A stretch of DNA of 64,000 nucleotides from Panonychus citri (lineage: Eukaryota; Arthropoda; Arachnida; Trombidiformes; Tetranychidae), in the NCBI RefSeq assembly GCF_014898815.1, contig NW_026515549.1:744001-808000 (forward strand). Reading direction: 5' to 3'. The notes beneath the pieces were generated by a model that saw nothing but the letters and a program-made list of their open reading frames with translations, was not told the origin of the DNA and searched no databases. Both the position numbers and the translations under genes were made by a program. Shown here in pieces: positions 34,730 to 47,021 of this stretch. The first letter of the stretch is position 1, and every line of letters begins with the position of its first letter.

Positions 34730-36183
34730 AAACATTAAACTTGAGTTGTTGGACCTTAGATGAGTCGATTTGGTGATAAAGTAGAGTTTTATTGATTCGT
34801 AAGACCTTTCCGGTCGTTAATGGGACTGGGCAACCTCAAGTGTTTTCCTCCAGCGGTCACATTTTATTCAATCGAATTGTAATTCAAATCTGTTCTGCCT
34901 TATTTGTACATATAATCTCATTTGTATTTCCGTTTCTCCCGCCTTCCAAGTTTTAAGTTTTTTTCTTTCGTTATTTCTTTATTTTCTTCATTGACTTCAT
35001 CAGTTGATAGGCACTTCGGAAATCCAGTCGTCTAAAAATTCAAGAGAGAAAAGATCAAGTAGACAGAGGGAAAAAAGAGAGATTGATATTTGGTCGAAAG
35101 AAAAAAAGACAGAAGAAAAAGTAAGAGAACTATTAATCGATATTCTTTTTCTTGTATCGATGAAAATCGACGCCAAAATTTCGATATCGATAATATCGCC
35201 CATCACTACTCTTTTTCCTAGAGTTTCGCAATGCTGCTCCAAAGTATTTATCGATATAAAAAGTATGGTAACACAGAATATCAAAATATTACTAATGCAA
35301 AAACATCGTCAAAAATCGCGATTTTTACCGAGCTATCGCACAATTTTAACGATTAAAAGTTCGATCTTTTTTAGAAAATCGATCTGAAAATAGATTTTTT
35401 TCGATTTTATTGGTATCTAATAAAAAAGTATCAATAAGTATTCCAAGTTGAAAATCGATACAACAGTATTGCAGAAATACCACTTTTTCCTTCATTTCAT
35501 TTTCTTTTCTGTTTCAGTTCAATTGTTTTCTCTGTTCCTCTCCATCAAGATACCTTTACAATTTACTGAAGTTATTAGTAATTAAGGTAAGTATCTAATT
35601 CTTAATTTATTTGTTGGGCCTCGACCTCTGGTTTTCTATTCATTTCAATGACACAATTAATTTTTCTCATATAAACTCCTTCATTTTATTATGTAAAAAA
35701 GCTTAATTTTCATGAGCTTCTTTTAAAAGCTAATTTGCCACTCCTTAGATTTTTCTCTTTTTAATTATCTTGACCTGTTCAACTGTTCGTCTTAGTCATT
35801 TATTTCATTGTCTCTTCCATTTTCCACCATTTCTACTGCCAGTTTCACTCACTCTCTTTCTCTCTCTCTATTCAAACCTCTTTTTACCTGTTATAGTGAC
35901 CTGAAAGTGTTACATTGTTTTCTTTTTCTTTGTTACCTGGATTCATTTTTCTCTCAAACATGTAAAAAACTTTCTATTCTTCGGTTGATTGAATAACCAC
36001 TTATCGTTTTTAATTCATTTTCTCTTCTTTCATCTGTTTACTCATTTTACCTTTTGTTTTCCTCTTGTGTTAATTCAATTTCTCAAAATTGTTCTCTTTT
36101 TTTCCTTTAATCTATATAGAATTGATCGAACAAAATCTTCAAAACTTTCACAAATTTGATCAAAAATACTCCGAGTTATCACC
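34730..36183. other. Intergenic with LTR-like scrap and ATCGAT cluster
   Basis: 34,746-34,870 looks like a small LTR-type fragment in antisense (see findings). 35,135-35,461 is a cluster of ATCGAT motifs. A possible noncoding first exon of the 36,184 gene ends near 35,585 (aattaag/gtaagt). tatatag at about 36,114 may instead be a TATA box for it. Confidence 0.45.
35135..35461. promoter_or_regulatory. Cluster of ATCGAT / TATCGATA motifs
   Basis: Six ATCGAT cores in about 330 bases, two of them full TATCGATA (35,185-35,192 and 35,249-35,256), plus the perfect palindrome aaaaatcgcgattttt at 35,311-35,326. TATCGATA is the DREF-binding element (DRE) in Drosophila. Use here is inferred from position upstream of the 36,184 gene. 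Confidence 0.5.
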
Positions 36184-37036
36184 ATGATGTCCTTTATGAA
36201 CCTAGAAGCTTCCAGCTTTCTCTTCATTGTCTTGGTTGCCTCTTCCTTGATCAATACATCATCTCAACAAAGCATCTTTGGTATTAATGTTCCACAAACT
36301 GTTGAATGTTTCAAAAAGATCACCTCAGCTTTGGGCACTTGTGAACAAGTACTTCAAGATCGACTTGACTTGGTTGATAAAGCCAGTGAACAAACAGGGG
36401 ATAAAGTGGACAAAACAATGTTCTCTTGTTGTTATTTTGCTGAATTCTCTCATTGTTTGGATTCTAAAACGGAAGGAAAATGTGGTAAAGACATCAGTAG
36501 TGCGATTGCCTCTGGAGCCAGTTCAGTTGCCAAAGTTCTCAATTCAAAATGTGAAGAATATGAATACTATGTAAGTTGAAAGAAGCAGCTTTTTTAATTG
36601 AATTTCTATTGTTACAATTTGACAGGAAAAGAAGATAAGTTGAGTGATTAGTAATACTAATTATCTCTTGCTGCTTTTGTTTGAAAATGTATCACTCATT
36701 TTATCACAAAGTCTCCTGTTAGTCAGCAGAATTATGCAAAAAAAACTGTTCAATATTCTAGATATTTGTCTTGTTAATCAAAAGCTCTCAAGAGTCATTA
36801 GTTAAAACCTGATCTTAAGTTTTCTCTTCTTGTTTTCTTATCATTTTTACATTTAAATTGTTTCTCAACTGTTATTGCTCAACAATCTTACTAATTAACT
36901 CTTCTGCCTCCATTTTTTCACACAGAGTGCGAAATGTCTGTTTGTTGTCTACCTTAACTACATCGTAGTTATCGCCATCATCTTGGCTGTGATTTCCGTC
37001 GCTAGTTGCGTCATTGGTTGCCTTCGTCGTCGTTAA
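36184..37036 (+). CDS. Small single-pass Cys-rich membrane protein, unrecognised
   Basis: Two exons, 36184-36570 and 36926-37036, phase 0, about 165 aa. There are two nearby starts (MMSF..., MNLEAS...); the first is given. A signal peptide (SSFLFIVLVASSLINTSS) is followed by a compact, helical ectodomain with seven cysteines (VECFKKI, LGTCEQVL, FSCCYFAEFSHC, GKCGKD, NSKCEEYEYY). The second exon encodes a membrane span (YIVVIAIILAVISVASCVIG) ending in a short basic tail, CLRRR. It is thus a type I protein with about 100 residues outside the cell. The CC...C helix pattern recalls small DUF19-like or hemolymph-type Cys-rich domains, but I cannot assign a family. An intron falls exactly between ectodomain and membrane anchor, so a secreted isoform is possible. 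Confidence 0.75.
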
Positions 37037-39764
37037 ACTCCAACATCATCAAGAACAACTCAACTACCATCATTATGAACAAACAACAAATTTTTGAAAA
37101 CCTTCACGATCATCTATTGTCATCTCCCACCTCTATCAAAAAATGAAGTTTTTATCCCCTGTCATTTTTTTTCATCAGCACTTCCCATCTAATCTACCTC
37201 CTGATTAGTTTCAATAACAAAATCCTCATTACTTTAATGATGCAACTTTTTGCTAATTAATTTTCAGCTTGAAAATTTTTGATGTTTGCTGAAAAGCTCA
37301 TTGAATCTCTTCCTGTTAATTTCTGTAATGATGTGAATCCTCTAACTTTTTCTAATCCCTTATGTTCATTATTGATTTATCATTATAATTTCTTTTTGCT
37401 CTGTAACCTGCAATGTTTTTCATTTCTTTCAATTCTCTTTTCCGTCCAATCTCCTTCCATAAAAACGCTATCCCGTCCGTCTATCAGTTTATAACCCAAT
37501 TCTCAGCAAGAAACTTATCAAACGCTCAGGTGAATTATAAGTGACCTAAACGTCCATTAACTGCACAAATTTAGAACAAATATGCAAATAGTTGAGTCGA
37601 ACAAATTATGCTAAAACAAACATGGAACTTGATATATTATTGAAAAAGAACCAAAGATTACCCTGAAAGAGAAAGCAACATCTCCATGATAAACATCATC
37701 ATCTCATTGTCTCCAAATCAGCAGGACATTTAAATACAGTGAAGGATAAAAGGATGAACCAAAAGAAGAGAAAAATAAATTAATGCTCGAACCCTCATTG
37801 TCAAGATGATGAGAACCAACATGAAATGAGCCTCATCTTCCGCCTTGACACTCACAAGGCCAATCGAACAATCCTTCATCCTGTTCTCGGAACCATTGAA
37901 ATCTCGTTGAAAATATGAAATTATCATGAAAGTAAACAGAATTACAAGAATGTTAATCGATGAAAACTTTTTCTCTGAAACCTGAACATGAACCATCTTA
38001 TACAATGTATAGGTTTCCATGATGATAAAATATTATCATGATTTCCTTTCATGCTAAAAATAATTACCATGAGCCTGAGTAACTCTAATAATGTATTTTA
38101 ATCGTGTTCAGAGTTTTTGTTTCTCTCTCTCTCTCTCCCTCTGTTTATATCTCTCTCTGAGTGAGACTTTATCACGGCTAATCCATTATGAAATTAGAAC
38201 GGAAAAAACAATATGATGAAATTGTTAACCATTAATATTATTAATCTTTGACCTTCTAATCCTAGATAAACGTTGATTGTTAATATTAATTCATTATTGT
38301 TCAAATGATTACGACGATTAATTCATTTACAACATTTGAAATCTGATCAATTTTTACTCGTCTTTCTGTTTTCAAGGTTAATATTAAAGGTTCAGATTAA
38401 TAGTTGATTGTTAATCACTTGATGATTATCGTTAATTGTTGATCTTTCATTGGAAAATCGATTAATGTTTCTTATTGTTTCTTTTTATCGTAAATTGATT
38501 ATCAATTAACCAAATTGCTATTTAATTGTGATTACATTTCAATCTGATATCAAGTTATCCCTTTAAGTTCAAGTGCTCTTAACAGGGAATCGAGTTAATG
38601 TCCAGTTTAACCTTGAATTGAGTTAATTCAATTGTTCGACTTGATTCTGATTGTTATTGATTCCATTTGATTGTTAAATCAAGTTATTAATGAAGCTGTT
38701 TTGTGACAATTTAGGTTAACGCGTTTTTTTTTTGATTGATTAACGAAACTCAATTAATTTGATTTGTTGTTAGAACTTCAAGTTTTTTTTTGTCATGTTT
38801 ATAGTTTCTCATAATTTTGAGCAATTTGTTAATTTGATTTGCGAAAAAAAAATCGACACAACAAAAAAGGTAAGTCAACATTACAGTTTGAATGTAAATA
38901 ATAATTGATTAGTTGATTGTTTGGAAGTAAAATTATCAAGGATGTAACTTTAAGGTAAAATCAATAATTTACAAAGTGAGGGTTATAATGTTTGTGAATT
39001 TTTGTGAGTTAATTGTTGTACTTGATTGTTTGATTAACAATTAAAAGGGTTTTCAATGAAAGTAGAAAATTTTTTCCAACAATTATGTCAAAAGTTAATT
39101 GAGTTAATATAAAATAACTGCAAAAGTTGTGGATTATTAAGATAATGGTTTAAGGTAAATTGCTTGGAATTGTAATCATTAATTGTAATTAATAATAAAA
39201 CATCATGTTTTGAGTGTTTACTTGTGTCGATCGGTTAAGAACAGGGCACCGATGGTAAATTTAAATTGTAATTGAAGAAAATAACAATTAAATGATCTGA
39301 TTTTGATGGAGAGTTTGGCAATTGGTTAATTAACAAGATGAAATCTTTGTAATTATTTGATTTGGCTCTTGGTGTTGATTAGTTAATCACGATTATTATA
39401 GGAATAGCTGAAGGTGTTTGGCAATTGTAAAGGTCAATGGAGAGATCATTAAATTGTAACAATTTGATTGCTGGAACGTAAGTAGTTAAGAAAGTCAATA
39501 TTCTATTATCGGTTTAGAATTATATCAATAGATTCCAATTTCCTTGATTATAATTTCTTGATTGGCCACATCCTCAGTAGGAAGAGTGATTAATAAATTG
39601 TAGAATCAATTAAATTGAATTTTAAAGAAAATTGTATCGATAATAACAATCAGTGAACAGATTAATTGGCGATAAACGAAAACAACTGCTGTTAATTCAC
39701 TTTGAGTTTCAGTTAATTCCACTTGATTGTAAATTAGATAATCCTCTTAATCTGAAGAATTGAG
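37037..39764. other. Intergenic, nothing recognised
   Basis: 2.7 kb. The first few hundred bases are probably 3' UTR of the 36,184 gene. CT-rich run near 38,121-38,160. Remaining sequence is AT-rich with TTAATTG/GATTAA words. Frames at 37,279-37,494 and 37,730-38,020 have no conserved features. Confidence 0.5.
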
Positions 39765-40984
39765 TTAATTTAACATGAGAGCCGTTATATTTTTCTGTAA
39801 TATCGTATTCCTAACGTCATTAAAAACATATTTTATATTTTCTGTGTCAATTGCTGTGGTGAAATGATGATAAATTGGCTTTTCATGTCCAATCGTTTAT
39901 TTTTGAACATGGTTAACATATGATTCTGGATACTTTCACTTGAAAACGGATCTCCATCGAAATCAGGGAAATAATCTTTGTAGGTTTTCAGATTTATTGA
40001 AGATTGGCTTTTATTTTGACTGGAATGATGATTTTGGTGGAATTGGTGTTTTGAGTCTTTCAATGAGCTTTTGTTACTTGAATTGTTTTCATTGGCATTG
40101 ATCGCTGCTTGAAGAGAATTCAATTTTTGTTTGAGTAAATCGGTTTTGTTGAGAAATAGGATAATAGAAACATCCCAAAAGGCCTTGTGATTAACGATGG
40201 TACCAAAAATCATCAGTGATTCTATGATTCTATTAGTCTGTCGATCCTCTAAAAGTACCTGATCATATTCACTTGATGATATCAGGAAAAGAATTGAGGT
40301 AACAGAATCAAAACATTGGAACCATTTCTGTCTCTGTGACCGTTGACCACCAACATCAACAAATCTAAAGGGCACATCGTTAATTGTTACTCGGTATTCA
40401 GCGATTCCTTTGGTGGATCTACGACAATGAAGGATATCCAAGGTTGATGGAAGGTAATCAGGTTTAGATAATTTCGGTAGGCAATCAAAAAAATATCTCA
40501 CTGAATCGCTCAACTGATACTCGGATCGTCTTGAAAATGCCGTTTTAATGGCTGGTTCGGACCAAAGTTTCTCGATCAATGGAGCATTTGAACAAAAATT
40601 TTGAGGATCAAGAGAAAAGCTATCGTCCATGAAGAAAACAGATTCAGCTAAAGATTGACTGATCTCTGATGTCCAGGGGATAAGCAGCTTAATTCGGGCA
40701 TCAAGTAGCACTTTCATTCCTTTGATAACATTAGAGAAGATGATTGACCGATATTCCTCCAATTGATTACGATCAAATTCAAATCCATGAATAATTTTCA
40801 TCTGCTTTAAGAAAGTTGATTTACCACTTTCACCAGCACCAAGAAGTAACAATTTAACTTCACGTCTCATGATTGCCTTTTCCTTGGCTAATTGCTTATC
40901 AATCTCTCTACTCCTTTGATTTACCTCAGCATCTTCTGAGCTTTTTTTTGAACGGCAACAATCAAGGCTCCACTTAACAGGCAT
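39765..40984 (-). CDS. GNA13: G protein alpha subunit, G12/13 class, with late frameshift
   Basis: The open frame runs 40984-39833 (383 aa from MPVKWSLDCC). It has the P-loop GAGESGKST (49-57), the switch I region HCRRSTKGI, switch II DVGGQRSQRQKWFQCFDSVTSILFL (starts 209-210) and NKTD (279-282). These and SREIDKQLAKEKA fit Galpha12/13 (Drosophila concertina). Pro at position 2 rules out myristoylation; Cys9-Cys10 are likely palmitoylation sites. Two oddities were seen. An insert of about 50 residues (285-334, Asn/Ser/His/Gln-rich) follows NKTD. Near 39,884-39,888 the frame departs from the family, and the expected last segment (TCAT-type guanine-contact loop and receptor-binding helix) continues in another frame to a stop at 39,765. 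One base appears missing. No intron is seen. Pseudogene, retrocopy or consensus error are all possible. Confidence 0.85.
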
Positions 40985-42686
40985 TATCAACAATCAAATG
41001 ATTATACCAATCAATGAATCAATTAATGACATCATAAAAGTCATCATTAAGGTAAGAACATAATTATAGATTAGAAAGAAAAAGAATCTATTATGAGAAA
41101 AGAAAAAAATGAAAATTTAGAATCATTGAGAGAAATTAAGCTAAACGTAAACATTGAGAATCCGGGTTGGGTTTTCATTAGAATCTATTCAATACATTAC
41201 CTTTTCTCTCGGATTTAAAATAGAAAACAACTTGGCCATTGGTGATCAGAGCATATAAATTAAATTAAATTAAAATTAAATGGCGATTAGTTAACAAAGA
41301 CAATCACCATCTCCATTAATGATTAGCGTATCAATAGACCAGCAAATTTGTTCAATGTAACAAAGTGAAGGCAAAAAAAGACTCGGTGGTGGATTCAAAT
41401 GTTGAGTTTTGATGTTTTCCAAATTGTGAACATTAAGAACTAAATTATTAACAATTTACAATTAAAAGAAGTGACAGAAGCTCTTGATAACAATTAACTC
41501 CAAAGTGGCTCAGCTGTTATGAGAAATGAAAGGAAGAGAAAAAAAGAAAAAAGGGGAAAAAGAGGGAAAAGAAGAAGGAAAAGAGGGAGAAATGAAATCG
41601 AGTGACAATTGTGACGAAACAATTTGAATATTTCGAAAGGTATTCAAAGTGTTGTTCAGTTATCATGGAAATCAATTAATCACATTTAGAATAGATTCTT
41701 ATTGTTAACAAACAAAACTCATTGGCGATGGTTTTTCACTTGTCCAAAGCAGAGACTTGAGCAGTTGCTACTTTCATCTCCTTGTTAATCATAAATCTAA
41801 TCACTTTGATTGATTGTAACTTAAATCAATCCAATACTTAGCATCTTCATATCGTTCAGCTTAATCACAATTTAAGTATTTATTGGAAATTGTTAACTTT
41901 TTCTGATCGATATTCAACTTGAAATGTGTCAACACTCAGTTTGGTTTAACTGCTCTGAAGTTTTCATGATTACATCCAATGAATACATTTCAAGTCCACG
42001 AGTCTCAATTGATTATATTTCTTTCTAATTACAATAATTAACCGAAGTCGAAAAGTATTAAACATTAATCACTCGACTCTTTCATGACAAATTGGCTGAT
42101 ATTTACTTTTAATTCACAAAAAAAAATGAGTAGGAGTGTTAATCGTATCAATTGAATAAAATTAATTGTTCTCATGGAGCTAATTGTCCAACGCATGTCA
42201 TTTAAATTGTTAAACAAGTTCAAGATCAATAAAATCTCAACAATCAACTGATCAATGTCTCTATGTGCTAATCTTGTTTTAATACTTATTCATCAATGTA
42301 AGTTAATCAAGATCAACAGTTAATCAATCCAATTAGTTTAAGACACGTATGTTTTAAACCAATTCAAGCAATTAAACTTGATTACCAAATGAAATGCATC
42401 AGCAAAATTAATTAGCTCTTAGACTGATAGATTAACAATTAGATAATATAATGAGTTTCGTTTGAATGAAAAAAAGGTTAATTGTGATTAAATTTGAAAT
42501 CATCTAATATATTGAGGAGATCATATTAGTTTTGATGAAGTATTAATAAGATTATATTGTTTGTCCAATCAGCTATTGAAAGACAAGGAAAAAAAATTCA
42601 CAATTTAAACTATGAAACAATTAAAATAAATTTGTGATCGTAATGTGGTGATGATTAAGTGATAATTTGGTTTTCATCCTAAACAA
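40985..42686. other. Intergenic, nothing recognised
   Basis: AT-rich with an A/G-rich stretch at 41,520-41,600. No ORF with conserved features. It lies between the Galpha start and the 3' end of the MTP gene, so it probably holds the Galpha promoter. Confidence 0.5.
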
Positions 42687-45600
42687 TTAGTTATTCATTA
42701 AGGCACACATTTGATTGTTGTCCTGATGGAAAGCAAATGATTTGGCAGGAATATAATAATTACGACGATGTATTCTGGCGTTAACTTTGTCCGAATCGAC
42801 CTGTTCGTATTTCCTAGTATTGTGTCTGTGTATTTGATAAAGAAATGTAAGCATTAATTGTGTCAATTAGATGCTGATTAGTAACAATTTACCTGAATAT
42901 CAGTTCTGGTTGATGCATTTGGAGACAATGTTTAAAAGGTAACTTGTAAAACTCAGCATCAGTAACAAGATCCATCGCCGATGAGCCTCCGAAAGCAAAT
43001 TTCTGTGAAATCATTGTAGTTAAATCGCTGGTTAAAATTGATTGTGAGCCTTGGACAAGAAGTGAGCCTTTAGCTTTTACCAAGGAATGTGAATTACGAT
43101 TCCATATAGATATTTGAATTTCTCCTGTTAATTCAAGGGACAGAACTCCTCTCATTTGTTGCTCCAAAGTGAATCCGTTGATTAACCGAAGTCCATTTTG
43201 ATAATCAGACACCAATAAATTACCATCGAAAGCAGTAGTTGGCTCACTGGCCGTTCCTGACCAAACGTGGCCCATTAATTCACCTTTTCCGGTGAAAAAG
43301 GTGTAGGGTCTCAGCTGAACACCGAGAATCTTAAGAGCCATACCCGCCGATGTTGATTCTTCTTCGTCGGTTGAACTATCGTCACCAGCGAGTGAGCCCA
43401 AACCTCGAGCAATCAATCCAACAGTTAGAATGTGTTGAGGTTTACTTGTATTACTTTCAAGCTCAAAGGTGAACCCACTTTCTTTTAAAAGTCGAGCTTT
43501 ATTCAGTAGTTCCATGGTGATTCCATAGGAAGCGTTCATTGTTCCAGTTCCACCCATGACCCGATGAAAAGAAGCACTTGAACCATTGAAGCGATGAGAG
43601 TGAAGTGCCCAATTATCAGCCGATCGGCGACTTCTTAATGCCTTGGTCCACATTAAAGTTGTCATCTCAAAATTGTCAAAATTTTCCACTTCTTTCAGAA
43701 TGAAATTGACTAGGGCATCATCCTTAATATAATTCGTGGCTATTTCAGTGGCAATTATCCGACCAGTTGACTCGTGATTCTCATTCCAAATAATATGAGC
43801 GATTAATGTTCGAAGTTTCGTCAGTGAATCGCTGTCACTGAGACGCTTTCGAATACAAGTAGACAAATCATGCGATGACTTTGACGAATCAATAGTTACG
43901 TTAACTGTACATTTATCTTTAAGATAATCAAGACAATCTTTTAACGATTTGAGAGCAGAAACTGATTCTCGTTTGGCCTTCGTGTTGGTGGCATATTCAC
44001 TCAGAACTTTGAAAGATAATTGTAAATTTCCTGTGTTCCCAAAAGCATGTAACAAAGAGACCCGACAATCAGTATCTTCACAATTACTTAATTCTGTTGT
44101 CATCAGCTTAATTATATCACGATTATTATTATCTAAATAAGAGTTAATTTGAAGTGTGTTATATGCTCTTAAAGCCGTTCCAAGGGTCATAATTGTTGAC
44201 CATTTGAGTTTGGGTGATTTCCAATTTGCAAGATGAATGATTTCCTAAAAGATCAAAATACAATTAGGTAAGTTGAGATTCTCTTCATAAAATGATAATT
44301 AACTCACTTTAAGATTACTAATGATAAATTGTAGACTAGATAATGAATTATCACTAGATGATTGAGCGGCAGTGAGACATGAAACCGAAAGCGAGGACAA
44401 GAATCGTTCACAAACATCTAGATCTTCATTTTGAGATAAATCGAGAAACTCGAGTGAAGCTCCAATCGATTGGTCAGTTCGAGCTCCGGCCATGATGTCC
44501 AAAAGAGATGATAAAATGTCTCGTTTGTTTTGTCTCTCTTTCAACAATCTAACGATATCGAGTTTACTTGTCCCTGGTCCACCCGATCTCACCCGATCCA
44601 TCAGTTTAAGGTAAGCGATTGCCGCTGGAATCGAGGCCATTTCCTCGTTGGTCATATGCTCTTCGTACTCTTTTTCCAATGATGCAAGAGATTTACAATT
44701 GTGACAAGTTTGATGTTCTCGTTGAAATAATAGTTGATCTTCAACATAACCATCACCAAGTGAATCAATAACACTGTTGATATTTGGAGATGTGGACAGT
44801 TTTGATTTTGCTTGTTTCTCTTCATGGTCTAGTTTCAAATTGAATCTAATTAGAGACAAGAGAAAAATCAATCGAAATTAAATTTGAACAATTAATTTTG
44901 CAGTTAGTAGAATGACAAACCTTGAATGTAATTTGGAGTAAGCGGTATTGTAAAGGCGAGAAGTTAATGAGACATTTTGCCAACCGGACAATTCAGTGAC
45001 CAAAGTATGATCTCGACCCAAATTAGTTAATATTGTCCATTCATCGACAATCAGTGGAGTCATAATTGGTTCAATTGTATTGTGTTTAGACGAGTAACTT
45101 AGCTCAATATCTTGTCCCTTTTTTGCCAACGTAACATTGTCATTCTGGATGCAAGACACAAAGATACAAAAAAAAAGATGAATGAAAAATAACGATCAGT
45201 AAATTGGTCCACAATTGTAATGAATCAATAGTCTAGAATTAAATTGTAAACCTACAATATTTGATTTTTTGGTTCGTAGTAAGAAAACAATTGCTTTCTT
45301 TATGTTAATAGTTGTAATTGATTCCTGGTTATGGCGGTAAAAAGATTTAACAATCTGATTATCATTTGAATCAACAATATGAGCAATTAATGGATAAGAT
45401 TGATAATTAGTTGATCCATATCCTGGCCCTCGAACGGGTTTACCATCATGGTCAAGGTAATGTCCAGTTGATCCAGGAGAGAAATCAACTTTAATCACAT
45501 AATTACTTTTATCTTGCCAAATATTTTCAACCACAAATGACCCCTTGTAACCAAAGGACACTGGCTCTTTGCCGGTGTGGTCATCGTTGTTTAGTAATAA

Positions 45601-45741
45601 CGTTGTCCAGTAATCATAAGAGTATTTGACATTTAATTGTAATCCATGGCAAAGAACCATTGATGGAGCTGGATGACATTTAATTAGACAACTCAAATTG
45701 AGCAACAGGATTTTGAGTATCATGACTATTATGTGATTCAT
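42687..45741 (-). CDS. Mtp: Microsomal triglyceride transfer protein large subunit
   Basis: Exons: 45741-45256, 45144-44921, 44845-44308, 44244-42893, 42825-42687. Phases are consistent and the total is about 912 aa (human MTTP 894). A signal peptide (MNHIIVMILKILLLNLSCLIKC) is followed by the lipoprotein N-terminal domain: beta-barrel YSYDYWTTLLL...SFGYKGSFVVENIWQ, then helical repeats from about 250 to 580. Family-typical stretches include GMALKILGVQLRPYTFFTGKGELM and SGEIQ/GEIQISIWNRNS, and the C-terminal segment with FAFHQDNNQMC mirrors the vertebrate FPLHQENSEMC. MTP, with PDI, loads lipid onto apolipoprotein B-type particles in the ER. Its divergent neighbour is a fatty-acid elongase. 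Confidence 0.95.
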
Positions 45742-46398
45742 TTTGATTTAGATTTGATTGCGATTAATTGGACTGTTTAAATTGTTTGGTGTTAATTTAA
45801 TATTGTAGAAAATTATTTTTATATTGTCACAAATCGTTCTTTCCTTTGTTGGGATAAAAACTAATAATTGGCATCAATTGACTTCGGAGAGGAAAAATTA
45901 AGATGATTGGTGATTTCGTGATGATTGCTTGTCGATTTCAATGGCAACTTTGATAATCCTTTCATAGGTGATTAAGAAAAAAGTATAAATTAATTAATTA
46001 ACACAAACAGTTAAGAAAAACCTTAAACTTGGTGGTTTTATTTGATACAAAAAGGATTAGCTGATCTGATCAAGTCGTTGAAACTTTTAACTCACTTTGA
46101 TACAATTAGATGAATTTAATTGAATTGCACTGAATTGATGTATTGGCACAGGTGAGAATTGGCAATGATTCATTTAAAACATGTGAATAAATAAAAAAAA
46201 ATACAAAAATGAAAGAATAATTTAAAAAAATGTTGAAACAATTAAAGAAATTGAAATCACCAAGTATCCATAACTTGAGGTACTAACATTTGAGAGGTTA
46301 ACCAACAAGAAGTGAAAAAGATGATGAGGAAGAAGAAGTAAGAAAAAATGATGGAGAAGATGATGAGAAAGAGAGAGAAAGTAATAAGCCTAAGGTGT

Positions 46399-46419
46399 AG
46401 AGAGAGAGAGAGAGAGAGA
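46399..46419. repeat. (AG)n microsatellite
   Basis: About ten AG repeats within a wider GA-rich stretch. Confidence 0.85.
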
Positions 46420-46984
46420 CTGGGATGACAAGGTACGTAGCAAAGTCGTTCAACAAGAGTGAAGATGCAAAAAACTGATGATCAGGTAAATGGATGAAGA
46501 GGTTTAAAGGTGGGGAGAGAATGAAAGTGAAAAAGTAGTTGAGAGAAGATGAGAAGAAGCAGAAAAAGGTAAGAAAGAGAGAAGATGAAGGAAAGCCAAA
46601 GATAAGTTACAATGAAGAGAAAATAAAAAAGATTACCTTTCATGTTATTGTTGAGATTATGTTGTCAATGGAATTGAGTTGTTCAAGTCGTTGGAATCTT
46701 TTTCAAGGTTGATTGAATTGACCCAATAATTGTCACTTGAAATGAAATCAATTGCGAACATGATGATTTACTTTGGATTTAAGATTCGGACATTGACCTT
46801 CTAGCAAAAAGAAAGTGACCTGTTCACTTTGGAGATAATTTCATCTTCTCTCTTTCTCTTCAAAGTTCAAAGACATTTTTTCTTCATCTTCTTCTTATCA
46901 AGTGAAGAGAATTTATTTTCTAAACTAAATCAACATCAATTATCTTGATTTCCTCTTCTTTCAAATCTCTCAATGGTTTTTACT

Positions 46985-46985
<1 letters not shown>

Positions 46986-47016
<31 letters not shown>
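46986..47016. repeat. (GA)n microsatellite
   Basis: About fifteen perfect GA repeats, roughly 600 bases before the elongase start codon. Confidence 0.9.

Positions 47017-47021
<5 letters not shown>

Noticed and set aside
35004..35387. 127-codon frame over the ATCGAT cluster
   Set aside because: Low-complexity Lys/Glu and Ile/Ser content; better explained as noncoding motif cluster.
39880..39890. Micro-intron explaining the Galpha frame change
   Set aside because: No GT/AG pair fits the one-base difference at this site.
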